A stretch of DNA of 6,601 nt from JAAOYC01 sp036481345 (GCA_036481345.1 JAZGHU010000057.1:1-6601), one strand, 5' to 3'. Counted from the stretch's first letter, positions 1 through 6,577 are shown. Numbers and translations are program-made. The notes: generated by a model not told the origin, from the sequence alone.

Positions 1-22
1 ATATTTTCAATATAGAAAATAT
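1..22. repeat. Perfect 8-bp inverted repeat at the window edge
   Basis: ATATTTTC at 1-8 is the exact reverse complement of GAAAATAT at 15-22, separated by the six bases AATATA. As RNA this would be a weak A/U hairpin. As DNA it adds to the easily melted character of the tract. In such A/T-rich sequence a short inverted repeat can arise by chance, and the arm may continue upstream of the window. Confidence 0.4.
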
Positions 23-65
23 ATAAAATAAAGAATAAAAAAATATATAATAAAAAATATATTTT
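16..65. repeat. Repeated AAAATATAT words in the A/T tract
   Basis: The 11-mer AAAATATATAA occurs at 16-26 and again at 40-50. A third copy of its AAAATATAT core starts at 54 and forms the 12-bp perfect palindrome AAAATATATTTT (54-65). The starts are 24 and 14 bases apart, so they are not evenly phased. They may be low-complexity noise or part of the unwinding element. Confidence 0.35.
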
Positions 66-106
66 ACAAAATAATAATTAAATAATACACATCCAAAAAC
101 TGAAAC

Positions 107-116
107 ATATTTAAAC
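107..116 (+). promoter_or_regulatory. Candidate distal TATA box for orc1/cdc6
   Basis: ATATTTAAAC resembles an archaeal TATA box. It is preceded by the purine-rich TGAAAC (101-106), which could act as a BRE for TFB. Archaeal transcription usually starts about 25 bases downstream, which would be near 135-140, inside the first ORB-like element. That would leave an untranslated leader of about 80 bases. This is pattern recognition in AT-rich DNA, so the call is tentative. Confidence 0.35.
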
Positions 117-135
117 TTCAACCACAAACTTTAAT

Positions 136-162
136 TTTCCAAAGGAAATAAAGGAGTCAGGG
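136..162 (+). promoter_or_regulatory. ORB-like element 1 (Orc1/Cdc6 binding site)
   Basis: The dyad TTTCC-AAA-GGAAA occupies 136-148 and is a perfect 5-bp inverted repeat around three A bases. It is followed by TAAAGGAG (149-156) and a second G cluster, AGGG (159-162). This matches the layout of archaeal ORB/mini-ORB sites, recalled from the literature as a TTCCAGTGGAA-type dyad, a short A-rich spacer and a G-string. The central AGT/GTG bases of the euryarchaeal consensus are replaced by AAA. The G-string lies on the orc1/cdc6 side. The winged helix of the adjacent protein is the expected ligand. I could not scan a genome for further copies. Confidence 0.62.
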
Positions 163-177
163 TAGCCAAACAAAAAC

Positions 178-186
178 TATTTATAC
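178..186 (+). promoter_or_regulatory. Candidate proximal TATA box for orc1/cdc6
   Basis: TATTTATAC fits an archaeal TATA box and is preceded by the A-rich CAAAAAC (171-177), a possible BRE. Start-site spacing of about 25 bases would place transcription initiation near 205-210, giving a leader of about ten bases before the ATG at 219. Of the two TATA-like boxes this one is better placed for a short-leader archaeal mRNA. It lies between the two ORB-like elements, so initiator binding there could block TBP/TFB or polymerase. Confidence 0.45.
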
Positions 187-190
187 TATA

Positions 191-212
191 TTTCATCTGG
201 AAATTTAGGGGG
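191..212 (+). promoter_or_regulatory. ORB-like element 2, overlapping the orc1/cdc6 translation signal
   Basis: TTTCA-TCT-GGAAA (191-203) is an imperfect dyad (4 of 5 arm positions pair), followed by TTTA and the five-base G-string GGGGG at 208-212. Aligned without gaps to element 1, it matches at 14 of 22 positions, including TTTC, GGAAAT and the start of the G-string. The orientation is the same, and the dyads begin 55 bp apart, close to five helical turns. The dyad is weaker than in element 1, but the G-string is closer to the classical ORB form. The G-string also serves as the only purine-rich tract before the start codon. Confidence 0.55.
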
Positions 213-214
213 AA
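207..214 (+). promoter_or_regulatory. Possible ribosome-binding site of orc1/cdc6
   Basis: AGGGGGAA ends four bases before the ATG at 219. It is purine-rich but lacks the GGAGG or GGTGA core of a standard archaeal Shine-Dalgarno site, so pairing with 16S rRNA would be only partial. The same Gs form the G-string of the second ORB-like element, and their conservation may reflect that role instead. Confidence 0.4.
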
Positions 215-218
215 GTAG

Positions 219-1427
219 ATGCAAAAAGAAATAGATACATTTTTTGAGGACTTTTTAGATAAAAAATCAATTTTTACTAACAAAAAAACATTACAATCTA
301 ATTTTACTCCAGAAACAATCCCTCATAGAGAAGAACAGATACAACAAATAGCAGATATCTTAGCTCCCTCTTTAAAACTTGACAAACCTTCTAATTTATT
401 TATCTATGGAAAAACAGGCACAGGCAAAACACTTTCAGCAAAACACACAACAAACAAAATATTAACAGTAGCTGAAAAAAGAAATATACCTTTAAAAGTA
501 ATTTACTTGAACTGCAAATTAAAAAAAATAGCAGATACAGAATATCGATTAATTGCGCAAATCTCAAAAGAACTTGGCCAAGAACTACCATCAACAGGAC
601 TTCCAACAGAAGAAGTATATAAAATAACATTCAGTACAATAGAAAAAGAAAAAGCAATGATCCTAATTATTCTTGATGAAATTGATCACCTAGTTAAAAA
701 AACAGGAGATGAAATATTATATAATCTAACTAGGATAAATTCAGAACTACAAAATTCACAAATATCAATAATTGGAATATCTAATGATCTTATTTTTAGA
801 GACAACCTTGATCCAAGAGTTAAATCATCTTTATCAGAAGAAGAAATAATCTTCCCACCTTATAATGCAATACAACTACAAGATATATTAAAACAAAGAG
901 CAGAAAAATCTTTCATAAAAAGCTCAATCTCTCCAGGAGTTATAGAAAAATGTGCAGCATATGCTGCAAGAGAACATGGAGACGCAAGAAGAGCATTAGA
1001 ATTATTAAGAGTAGCAGGAGAACTTACAGAAAGAAAAAGCCAGGAAAAAATAGAATTATGCGATATTGATAATGCAGAAGACAAAATAGAAAAAGATCGT
1101 ATACAAGACATAATCAAAACCCAACCAAAACAACAGCAAGCAATTCTCTATTCAATAATCTCAATCTGTTCTCAAAAATCAAACCAGATTTTCACAGGAG
1201 AAGTTTACGAACTCTATAAAGAATTATGCATAAAAACAGGGATCCGCCCATTAACTCAAAGAAGAGTGTCAGACGTGATTGCAGAATTAGACATGTTAGG
1301 AATAATTAATGCTAAAGTAATATCAAAAGGAAGGTACGGAAGAACAAGAGACATTGGACTTTCAATACCTCAACCTTCAGTACAAAAAATAAAAGACATT
1401 TTAGAGGAAGGATTAAACCTATCTTAA
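219..1427 (+). CDS. cdc6: Orc1/Cdc6 family origin-recognition and replication initiator protein
   Basis: This 402-residue AAA+ ATPase should bind ORB sites at the origin, and in Archaea the family also recruits MCM helicase. The N-terminus carries the family signature of acidic/aromatic residues followed by KKSIF and later PHREEQI (35-41). Walker A is GKTGTGKT (64-71), Walker B is LDEID (152-156) within a hydrophobic strand, and sensor 1 ends in SND with Asn189. The putative arginine finger is Arg200 in DPRVKSSL, and sensor 2 is GDARRAL (254-260). The block YLNCK...YRLIAQISKELG (96-120) followed by TGLPTEEVY (126-134) is typical of Orc1/Cdc6 and includes the initiator-specific helix region. 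Residues from about 303 onward form a winged helix: PLTQRRVSDVIAELDMLGII (344-363) is the recognition helix and SKGRYGRTRDI (369-379) the wing. Length and motifs are those of a complete, ATPase-competent protein. The ATG at 219 fits the usual N-terminus. Autoregulation is inferred from the ORB-like sites in its leader. Confidence 0.96.
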   Translation: MQKEIDTFFEDFLDKKSIFTNKKTLQSNFTPETIPHREEQIQQIADILAPSLKLDKPSNLFIYGKTGTGKTLSAKHTTNKILTVAEKRNIPLKVIYLNCKLKKIADTEYRLIAQISKELGQELPSTGLPTEEVYKITFSTIEKEKAMILIILDEIDHLVKKTGDEILYNLTRINSELQNSQISIIGISNDLIFRDNLDPRVKSSLSEEEIIFPPYNAIQLQDILKQRAEKSFIKSSISPGVIEKCAAYAAREHGDARRALELLRVAGELTERKSQEKIELCDIDNAEDKIEKDRIQDIIKTQPKQQQAILYSIISICSQKSNQIFTGEVYELYKELCIKTGIRPLTQRRVSDVIAELDMLGIINAKVISKGRYGRTRDIGLSIPQPSVQKIKDILEEGLNLS

Positions 1428-1448
1428 GACTCCTTAAGACAACTCCTT
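1423..1448. repeat. Short tandem repeats in the orc1/cdc6-DP1 gap
   Basis: CTTAAGAC is present at 1423-1430 and again at 1433-1440. Each copy contains the palindrome CTTAAG, and the first includes the orc1/cdc6 stop codon. ACTCCTT is also repeated (1429-1435 and 1442-1448), ending in a four-T run (1447-1450) that is only a weak candidate for an archaeal U-tract terminator. The whole gap is 33 bases and offers no clear TATA box, so read-through from orc1/cdc6 into the polymerase genes is the simpler reading. Confidence 0.45.
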
Positions 1449-1460
1449 TTAATCAGAAAA

Positions 1461-3044
1461 ATGGAACAAGAAAAGCAAAAAGAAATTATAAAGTATTTTT
1501 TGAAAAAAGAAATCTTACTATCCAAAGGATTCCTTGATTCTTTAACAGAAGATTTTAATCCAAATTCATTAAATAAATCACTTTCTCAAAATCTTAAATC
1601 AAAAATCTTTCTTTTTCTATCATCAGACGTAAAAAAGATGATAGACAAGCAAGCAAGCATGGACCTAAACTGGCATGATTTTGACAAAGCTCGTGTATTA
1701 TTAGAAAAAGGAAAAAACAAAGACCTTTATTTCAAATTTGTAGAATTCCTTGATTCAGAAGAGATAGCTTCAGACTCTTCAAAATATCCAGTAAATATTG
1801 TTTTTTCATATAAAGAAGAAAGCAAAAAAAGAAACATTCAGGATTTTGTCGCTTATTTCAATGCTCGCTATCGTGCTTTAGAAGCAATATTAAGAAATAG
1901 ACAAGAACTACAACATCTAACTTCCATTGCAAGATTAAAAAATAAAAGAGATAAAGAAACAGTATCCATCATTGGAATGGTTCGTGACAAAAAAACAACC
2001 TCCAAAGGGGGAATGATGCTGACTGTAGAAGACCCAACTGGTTGGATCAAAGTTTACATCAACAACAACAAACCAGAACTATTTAATCCAGCCAAAGATA
2101 TTGTTTTAGATGAAGTTATTGGAATAATTGGGGTAAATGGAGAAAGAATCGTGTTTGCAAATAACATTATCTGGCCAGACGTTCCTCTAAACAAAGAACT
2201 TAAAAAATCTCCTGATGAAGCTTACGCAGTTTTCCTATCAGACTTGCATGTTGGTTCAGATAATTTTCTTCCAACAGAATTCAATCAATTCTTAGAATGG
2301 ATTAATGGAAATGTAGGAAGCGAGGAACAAAGAGAGATTGCTAAAACTGTTAGATACGTGTTTATTGTTGGCGATCTAGTAGATGGCATGGGCATTTATC
2401 CTGGTCAGGAAGATGAATTGACAATAAAAGATATTAAAGAGCAATACAAAGAATGTGCAAATCTTCTTAAAAAAATCCCTTCACACATAAAACTTATCAT
2501 CTGTCCAGGAAACCACGACGCAATGCGTATTGCAGAACCCCAGCCAGAACTTTATAAGGATTTTGCAGAAAATATTTGGGAGCTTCCAAATGCTACAATG
2601 GTCAGCAATCCTGCTATCCTTAATATCCATTCTTCAGAAGGTTTTCCAGGATTTGATGTACTGATGTATCATGGATATTCTTTTGATCATTTTGTTGCAA
2701 ATGTAGATTCGATCAGAAATCAAGGAGGTTATGATCGCGCTGATTTGATAATGCAGTTCTTACTGCAAAAAAGGCATCTAGCTCCAACACATACCTCTAC
2801 TTTATACATTCCAGATGTAAAACAAGATTCATTAGTTATAGAAAAACTTCCAGATATATTCCTAACAGGGCATATCCATAAATCAACAATCAAAAATTAT
2901 AGAAATATAACATTGGTTTGTGGCAGCTGCTGGCAAGCAAAGACACCTTTCCAAGAAAAAGTAGGCCACAACCCAGAGCCTGCTAGAGTTCCTGTCCTAA
3001 ACTTACAAACAAGAAACTTTAAACTATTAAAATTCGGAAAATGA
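1461..3044 (+). CDS. polB: DNA polymerase D small subunit DP1 (proofreading 3'-5' exonuclease)
   Basis: DP1 is the non-polymerising partner of the archaeal replicative polymerase PolD. It contains an Mre11-like phosphoesterase that gives 3'-5' proofreading. The 527 residues divide into an N-terminal helical part and variable linker (about 1-160), an OB fold (about 165-240, including IIGMVRDKKTT and VEDPTGWIKVYI), and a calcineurin-like phosphoesterase domain (about 256-490). All five metal motifs are present: SDLHVG (Asp261, His263), GDLVDG (Asp305), PGNHD (Asn351, His352), MYHGYS (His404) and GHIHK (His471, His473). The site therefore looks catalytically intact, unlike the inactivated eukaryotic B-subunits. 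It is shorter than the roughly 600-residue Pyrococcus protein as I recall it, probably because of a shorter N-terminal linker. The ATG at 1461 has no Shine-Dalgarno sequence (TCAGAAAA precedes it), and the 33-bp gap suggests co-expression with orc1/cdc6. The stop codon overlaps the DP2 start. Confidence 0.96.
   Translation: MEQEKQKEIIKYFLKKEILLSKGFLDSLTEDFNPNSLNKSLSQNLKSKIFLFLSSDVKKMIDKQASMDLNWHDFDKARVLLEKGKNKDLYFKFVEFLDSEEIASDSSKYPVNIVFSYKEESKKRNIQDFVAYFNARYRALEAILRNRQELQHLTSIARLKNKRDKETVSIIGMVRDKKTTSKGGMMLTVEDPTGWIKVYINNNKPELFNPAKDIVLDEVIGIIGVNGERIVFANNIIWPDVPLNKELKKSPDEAYAVFLSDLHVGSDNFLPTEFNQFLEWINGNVGSEEQREIAKTVRYVFIVGDLVDGMGIYPGQEDELTIKDIKEQYKECANLLKKIPSHIKLIICPGNHDAMRIAEPQPELYKDFAENIWELPNATMVSNPAILNIHSSEGFPGFDVLMYHGYSFDHFVANVDSIRNQGGYDRADLIMQFLLQKRHLAPTHTSTLYIPDVKQDSLVIEKLPDIFLTGHIHKSTIKNYRNITLVCGSCWQAKTPFQEKVGHNPEPARVPVLNLQTRNFKLLKFGK
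3041..3044 (+). other. ATGA stop/start overlap coupling DP1 and DP2 translation
   Basis: The DP1 stop TGA (3042-3044) lies within the DP2 start ATG (3041-3043). The upstream bases TTCGGAAA contain only GGA as a weak ribosome-binding element. Such overlaps usually indicate translational coupling by a terminating ribosome, which would suit two subunits needed in equal amounts in the PolD heterodimer. The DP2 reading frame from this ATG matches the expected N-terminus of the family. Confidence 0.8.
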
Positions 3045-6000
3045 GCGAAGAAAAACAAGCATCAGAAGAAATAGAACTTTACTTTAAAGAAATAGACAAG
3101 AAAGTAGAAAAAGCATACTCTCTGGCAACAAAAGCAAGAAAACTTGGCTATGACCCAGAAGAAAAAGTAGATATTCCTGTTGCAAGAAACATGGCTGAGC
3201 GTGTAACTGGATTAATCTCTGCAGTAGCTCCACAAATAATCAACTCAGGAGTATCAAAAAGAATCCAAGAGCTAGAGAAAAAATATGGAGTTCTTGATTG
3301 GAGAATTTCATTGATAATCGCAGAAGAAATAGCCAATCAAAAATTCTGTAAGTTCAAAGATAAAAAAGAAGCAATGGAAATAGGAATTAGAGCTGGATTT
3401 GCTTATCATACATTAGGCAGTGTAGCCTCTCCTTTAGAAGGTTTTGTAGAGCTAAAAATAGAACAAAGAAAAGACGGAAAAGAATATTTCAAGCTTTACT
3501 TCTCAGGTCCAATACGATCAGCAGGAGGGACAGGAGCATCTGTTTGTGTATTAATTGCAGATTATATAAGAAAAAAAATGGGATATTCTACATATGATCC
3601 AAGAGAAGAAGAAGTAAAAAGATATGTTACAGAACTTTATGATTATCATGAACGTATCACCAATCTCCAATATCTTCCCTCTCCAGAAGAGATAGAATTC
3701 TTAACACAAAGAATTCCAGTACAGATCGCAGGAGCCCCTTCAGAAAAAATAGAAGTTTCTAATTACAAAGATCTAGAAAGAATTGAAACAAACATAATCA
3801 GAAATGGAGTTTGCCTAACAATAGGGGAAGGTATTGCACAGAAAGCTCCAAAACTTTGGAAACAACTTGCAATATGGGGCCATGAATTTTCATTGGAACA
3901 ATGGGATTTTCTAAAAGATTTTGTTGATCTACAAAAAACAATCAAAGCAAAAGAACAAACAACAGAAAAAGAAGATTCTACATCATCACAAAAAATAAAG
4001 CCGGATTTTACTTTTATCAAAGATCTAGTCGCAGGACGCCCAGTTCTTACACACCCTCTAGCACCCGGAGGCTTCAGATTAAGGTATGGTAGATCAAGAA
4101 CTTCTGGTTATTCAGCAACTTCAATCCATCCAGTTACAATGATAATCCTTAATCAATATATTGCAACAGGCACACAGCTTAAAGTAGAGCGCCCAGGAAA
4201 AGGCTGTACAGTAACTGTCTGTGATACAATAGAAGGACCAATTGTAAAATTAGAAGATGGTTCTGTTATCCAGATAAATTCTGAAAAAGAATTAAGAGGA
4301 AATTTAGAAAAAATCAAAGAAATTATTTTCTTAGGAGATATGCTTATTAGTTATGGAGATTTTCTAAACAGGGCCCATGTTCTTATTCCTCCTGGTTATT
4401 GTGAAGAATGGTGGATTCAAGAACTTGAAAAAGCAACTGTAAGTAATTTTGGCAGCTTAGATAGTTATAAACTCTCTGAATTTGTTGAAATTTCTGAAAA
4501 TATTCTAAATGAATTACTAAAAAATCCTCTAAAAACAAAAATCACAGCGCAACAAGCAATAAACATCTCAAGAAAATTAGAAATCCCTTTGCATCCTTTT
4601 TATACATATCATTGGAAACTTCTTGATAAAGATCAGTTATCATCTCTTATCAATTCACTAAAAAAAGCAAACATCAAAAAAGAAAATAATGAAGTCAAAA
4701 AAATAATAATCCCTCTTGAAGAAACTACAAAAAACGCATTAGAATCAATTGGTATCCCACATATTGTTGTAAATAAAGAATTTATTGTGATTGAAAAAAA
4801 TCATGCACCTTCATTTATAACTCAATTAGATCCTTCAATCTCTGCAGACATCAAAGACAAAGAAGTATTTGATATAATCAAAGAATCATCTTCTGTAAAA
4901 ATAAGGGACAAATCAGGAATATTCATAGGGGCAAGGATGGGGCGCCCTGAAAAAGCAAAAATGAGAAAACTTGCAGGTTCTCCTCATGTACTATTTCCAG
5001 TTGGAAAAGAAGGTGACAGATTTAGGTGTTTCCAAGCAGCAATGGAAACAGGAAAGATAAGATCAGATTTTCCACTTTACTTCTGTAAAAAATGCAATAA
5101 AGAAACAATATTTTCAGTTTGTGAAACATGCGATAGAAAAACAGAAAAAAGATATCACTGCACTGTCTGCGGCCCGGTTCCAGAAACAGAATGCCCTAAA
5201 CATGGAGGCCCACTCCCCCATTATAAAACACAAGATATTGATATTAATCACTATTTCAAAGAAGCTCTTAAAAAACTAAAAACAAGAACATATCCAGATC
5301 TAATCAAAGGAGTTAGGGGAACATCAAACAAAGAACACATCCCAGAACATCTGATTAAAGGAATTTTAAGAGCAAGAAATGAGGTATATGTAAACAAAGA
5401 CGGAACAACACGTTATGATATGACTCAGCTTCCAATAACTCATTTTAAACCAAAAGAAATCAACACATCAATAGAAAAGCTAAAAGAACTGGGTTATTCA
5501 GTAGATATACATAACAAACCATTAGAAGACAAAAATCAAATTCTTGAAATTAAGCCCCAAGATGTAATCCTTCCATCATGCCAGGAATCTCCAGATGATG
5601 GAGCAGATCATGTTTTATTTAATGTTTCAAAAGTATGTGATGACCTCTTAAAAGAATTATATGGATTAGAACCATTTTATAATCTGAAATCAGAAGAAGA
5701 TCTAGCAGGACACTTAGTTCTAGCTTTAGCCCCTCACACATCTGCAGCAATTGTTGGACGTATTATTGGCTTTTCCAATACACAAGGCTTTTTTGCTCAT
5801 CCTGTTCTTCACGCTGCTACAAGAAGAGATTGTGATGGAGACGAAGCATCAGTCAACCTATTAATGGACTCATTATTGAATTTTTCAAGGCAGTATCTTC
5901 CAGCCCACAGGGGTTCAAGACAAGATGCTCCATTAGTTATGACTTCTAGATTAACTCCATCAGAAGTAGATGATATGATATTTGATATGGATATTGCTTG

Positions 6001-6577
6001 GCGTTATCCATTAGAATTCTATAAAGCATGCACTGATTATAAATATCCATGGGAAACAGAGATCAATAAATTTGGCAACCACTTGGGCACACCAAAACAA
6101 TATCAAGGAATGGGCTTCACTCATGATGCTTCTGACATAAACAAAGGAGTTCGTTGTTCAGCATACAAAACTCTACCTTCAATGCAAGACAAATTAAAAG
6201 GCCAGATGGATATCGCAGAAAAATGCAGAGCAGTAGACACATCAGATGTCGCAAGATTAGTAATTGAAAAACATTTCATTAGAGATACAAAAGGAAACTT
6301 AAGAAAGTTTTCAATGCAGCAATTTAGATGCGTAAAATGCAATGAAAAATTCAGGCGCCCACCTTTAATAGGAAAATGTGAATGTGGAGGAAGAATAATC
6401 TTCACAATCTCAGAAGGCTCTGTAGTAAAATATCTTCAGCCATCCATATCCCTCGCCCACAAATACAATGTTCCTGATTATCTAAAACAAAGTTTAGAAC
6501 TCCTCCAAAGAAGAATCGAAGACGTCTTTGGAAAAGAAAAAGAAAAACAAACAGGATTAGGAGCTTGGTTTGGTTAA
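3041..6577 (+). CDS. polC: DNA polymerase D large catalytic subunit DP2
   Basis: DP2 is the polymerising subunit of PolD. Its active site is built from double-psi beta-barrels related to multisubunit RNA polymerases. The 1178 residues begin with the family's helical N-terminus (ARNMAERVTGLIS, 48-60), followed by the highly conserved YFSGPIRSAGGTGAS (153-167). The catalytic loop is RRDCDGDE (928-935). Asp932 and Asp934 correspond to the two metal-binding aspartates shown to be essential in Pyrococcus DP2. Zinc-binding clusters are CKKC...CETC (682-697), CTVC...CPKH (707-721) and a C-terminal CVKC...CEC (1097-1115); the last is the region known to contact DP1. The C-terminus QTGLGAWF (1170-1177) is a PIP box for PCNA. 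A hydrophilic K/E/S/T-rich insert (about 300-320) looks like a disordered linker. No intein interrupts the catalytic motif. Length is within the usual range and the gene is complete. It is translationally coupled to DP1. Confidence 0.97.
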   Translation: MSEEKQASEEIELYFKEIDKKVEKAYSLATKARKLGYDPEEKVDIPVARNMAERVTGLISAVAPQIINSGVSKRIQELEKKYGVLDWRISLIIAEEIANQKFCKFKDKKEAMEIGIRAGFAYHTLGSVASPLEGFVELKIEQRKDGKEYFKLYFSGPIRSAGGTGASVCVLIADYIRKKMGYSTYDPREEEVKRYVTELYDYHERITNLQYLPSPEEIEFLTQRIPVQIAGAPSEKIEVSNYKDLERIETNIIRNGVCLTIGEGIAQKAPKLWKQLAIWGHEFSLEQWDFLKDFVDLQKTIKAKEQTTEKEDSTSSQKIKPDFTFIKDLVAGRPVLTHPLAPGGFRLRYGRSRTSGYSATSIHPVTMIILNQYIATGTQLKVERPGKGCTVTVCDTIEGPIVKLEDGSVIQINSEKELRGNLEKIKEIIFLGDMLISYGDFLNRAHVLIPPGYCEEWWIQELEKATVSNFGSLDSYKLSEFVEISENILNELLKNPLKTKITAQQAINISRKLEIPLHPFYTYHWKLLDKDQLSSLINSLKKANIKKENNEVKKIIIPLEETTKNALESIGIPHIVVNKEFIVIEKNHAPSFITQLDPSISADIKDKEVFDIIKESSSVKIRDKSGIFIGARMGRPEKAKMRKLAGSPHVLFPVGKEGDRFRCFQAAMETGKIRSDFPLYFCKKCNKETIFSVCETCDRKTEKRYHCTVCGPVPETECPKHGGPLPHYKTQDIDINHYFKEALKKLKTRTYPDLIKGVRGTSNKEHIPEHLIKGILRARNEVYVNKDGTTRYDMTQLPITHFKPKEINTSIEKLKELGYSVDIHNKPLEDKNQILEIKPQDVILPSCQESPDDGADHVLFNVSKVCDDLLKELYGLEPFYNLKSEEDLAGHLVLALAPHTSAAIVGRIIGFSNTQGFFAHPVLHAATRRDCDGDEASVNLLMDSLLNFSRQYLPAHRGSRQDAPLVMTSRLTPSEVDDMIFDMDIAWRYPLEFYKACTDYKYPWETEINKFGNHLGTPKQYQGMGFTHDASDINKGVRCSAYKTLPSMQDKLKGQMDIAEKCRAVDTSDVARLVIEKHFIRDTKGNLRKFSMQQFRCVKCNEKFRRPPLIGKCECGGRIIFTISEGSVVKYLQPSISLAHKYNVPDYLKQSLELLQRRIEDVFGKEKEKQTGLGAWFG

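Larger units (their letters stand above)
1..90. other. A/T-only tract, candidate DNA unwinding element
   Basis: From 1 to 86 the only non-A/T bases are at positions 8, 15, 33 and 67, roughly 5% G+C against about a third in the neighbouring genes. The + strand is strongly adenine-rich, with runs of four to seven A interrupted by TATAT steps, which should melt easily and may be intrinsically curved. Next to two ORB-like sites it fits a duplex unwinding element. It could also simply be an AT-rich intergenic spacer holding the promoter or terminator of an upstream gene. Confidence 0.5.
1..218. other. Putative chromosomal replication origin (oriC) upstream of orc1/cdc6
   Basis: This is the only non-coding stretch of any size in the window, and it sits directly before the initiator gene, where archaeal origins are commonly found. 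Three components are visible: an extremely A/T-rich left part (four G/C bases in positions 1-86), and two dyad-plus-G-string elements at 136-162 and 191-212 that resemble ORB/mini-ORB sites. Known archaeal origins pair a DNA unwinding element with ORBs bound by Orc1/Cdc6, and the encoded neighbour keeps the winged-helix domain expected to bind such sites. Origin function is inferred from this architecture and context. The left boundary is cut by the window, so further ORBs may lie upstream, on the other side of the A/T-rich core. Confidence 0.65.

Noticed and set aside
91..106. ATCCAAAAACTGAAAC as a third ORB half-site
   Set aside because: It has only loose resemblance to the dyad arms, wrong arm spacing and no G-string.
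400..630. Open frame of 76 codons on the - strand inside orc1/cdc6
   Set aside because: It lies opposite the Walker A region of a clear gene, and its Leu/Phe-rich translation is the antisense of A-rich coding sequence. It has no family motif.
860..1117. Open frame of 85 codons on the - strand inside orc1/cdc6
   Set aside because: It is antisense to the lid and sensor 2 region, with a low-complexity Ser/Leu/Ile translation and no sign of independent coding.
1868..2050. Open frame of 60 codons on the - strand inside DP1
   Set aside because: It is a shadow of the OB-fold coding region.
3148..4020. Two open frames on the - strand inside DP2 (3148-3336 and 3763-4020)
   Set aside because: Both are antisense to conserved DP2 sequence, and the translations show no recognisable domain.
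5084..5206. Cysteine-rich stretch as a separate small zinc-finger gene
   Set aside because: It is in frame and continuous with DP2, which normally has zinc-binding modules at this place.
6121..6405. Open frame of 94 codons on the - strand near the DP2 C-terminus
   Set aside because: It is antisense to the conserved zinc-binding region of DP2. Its His and Cys residues come from the complementary strand and form no motif.
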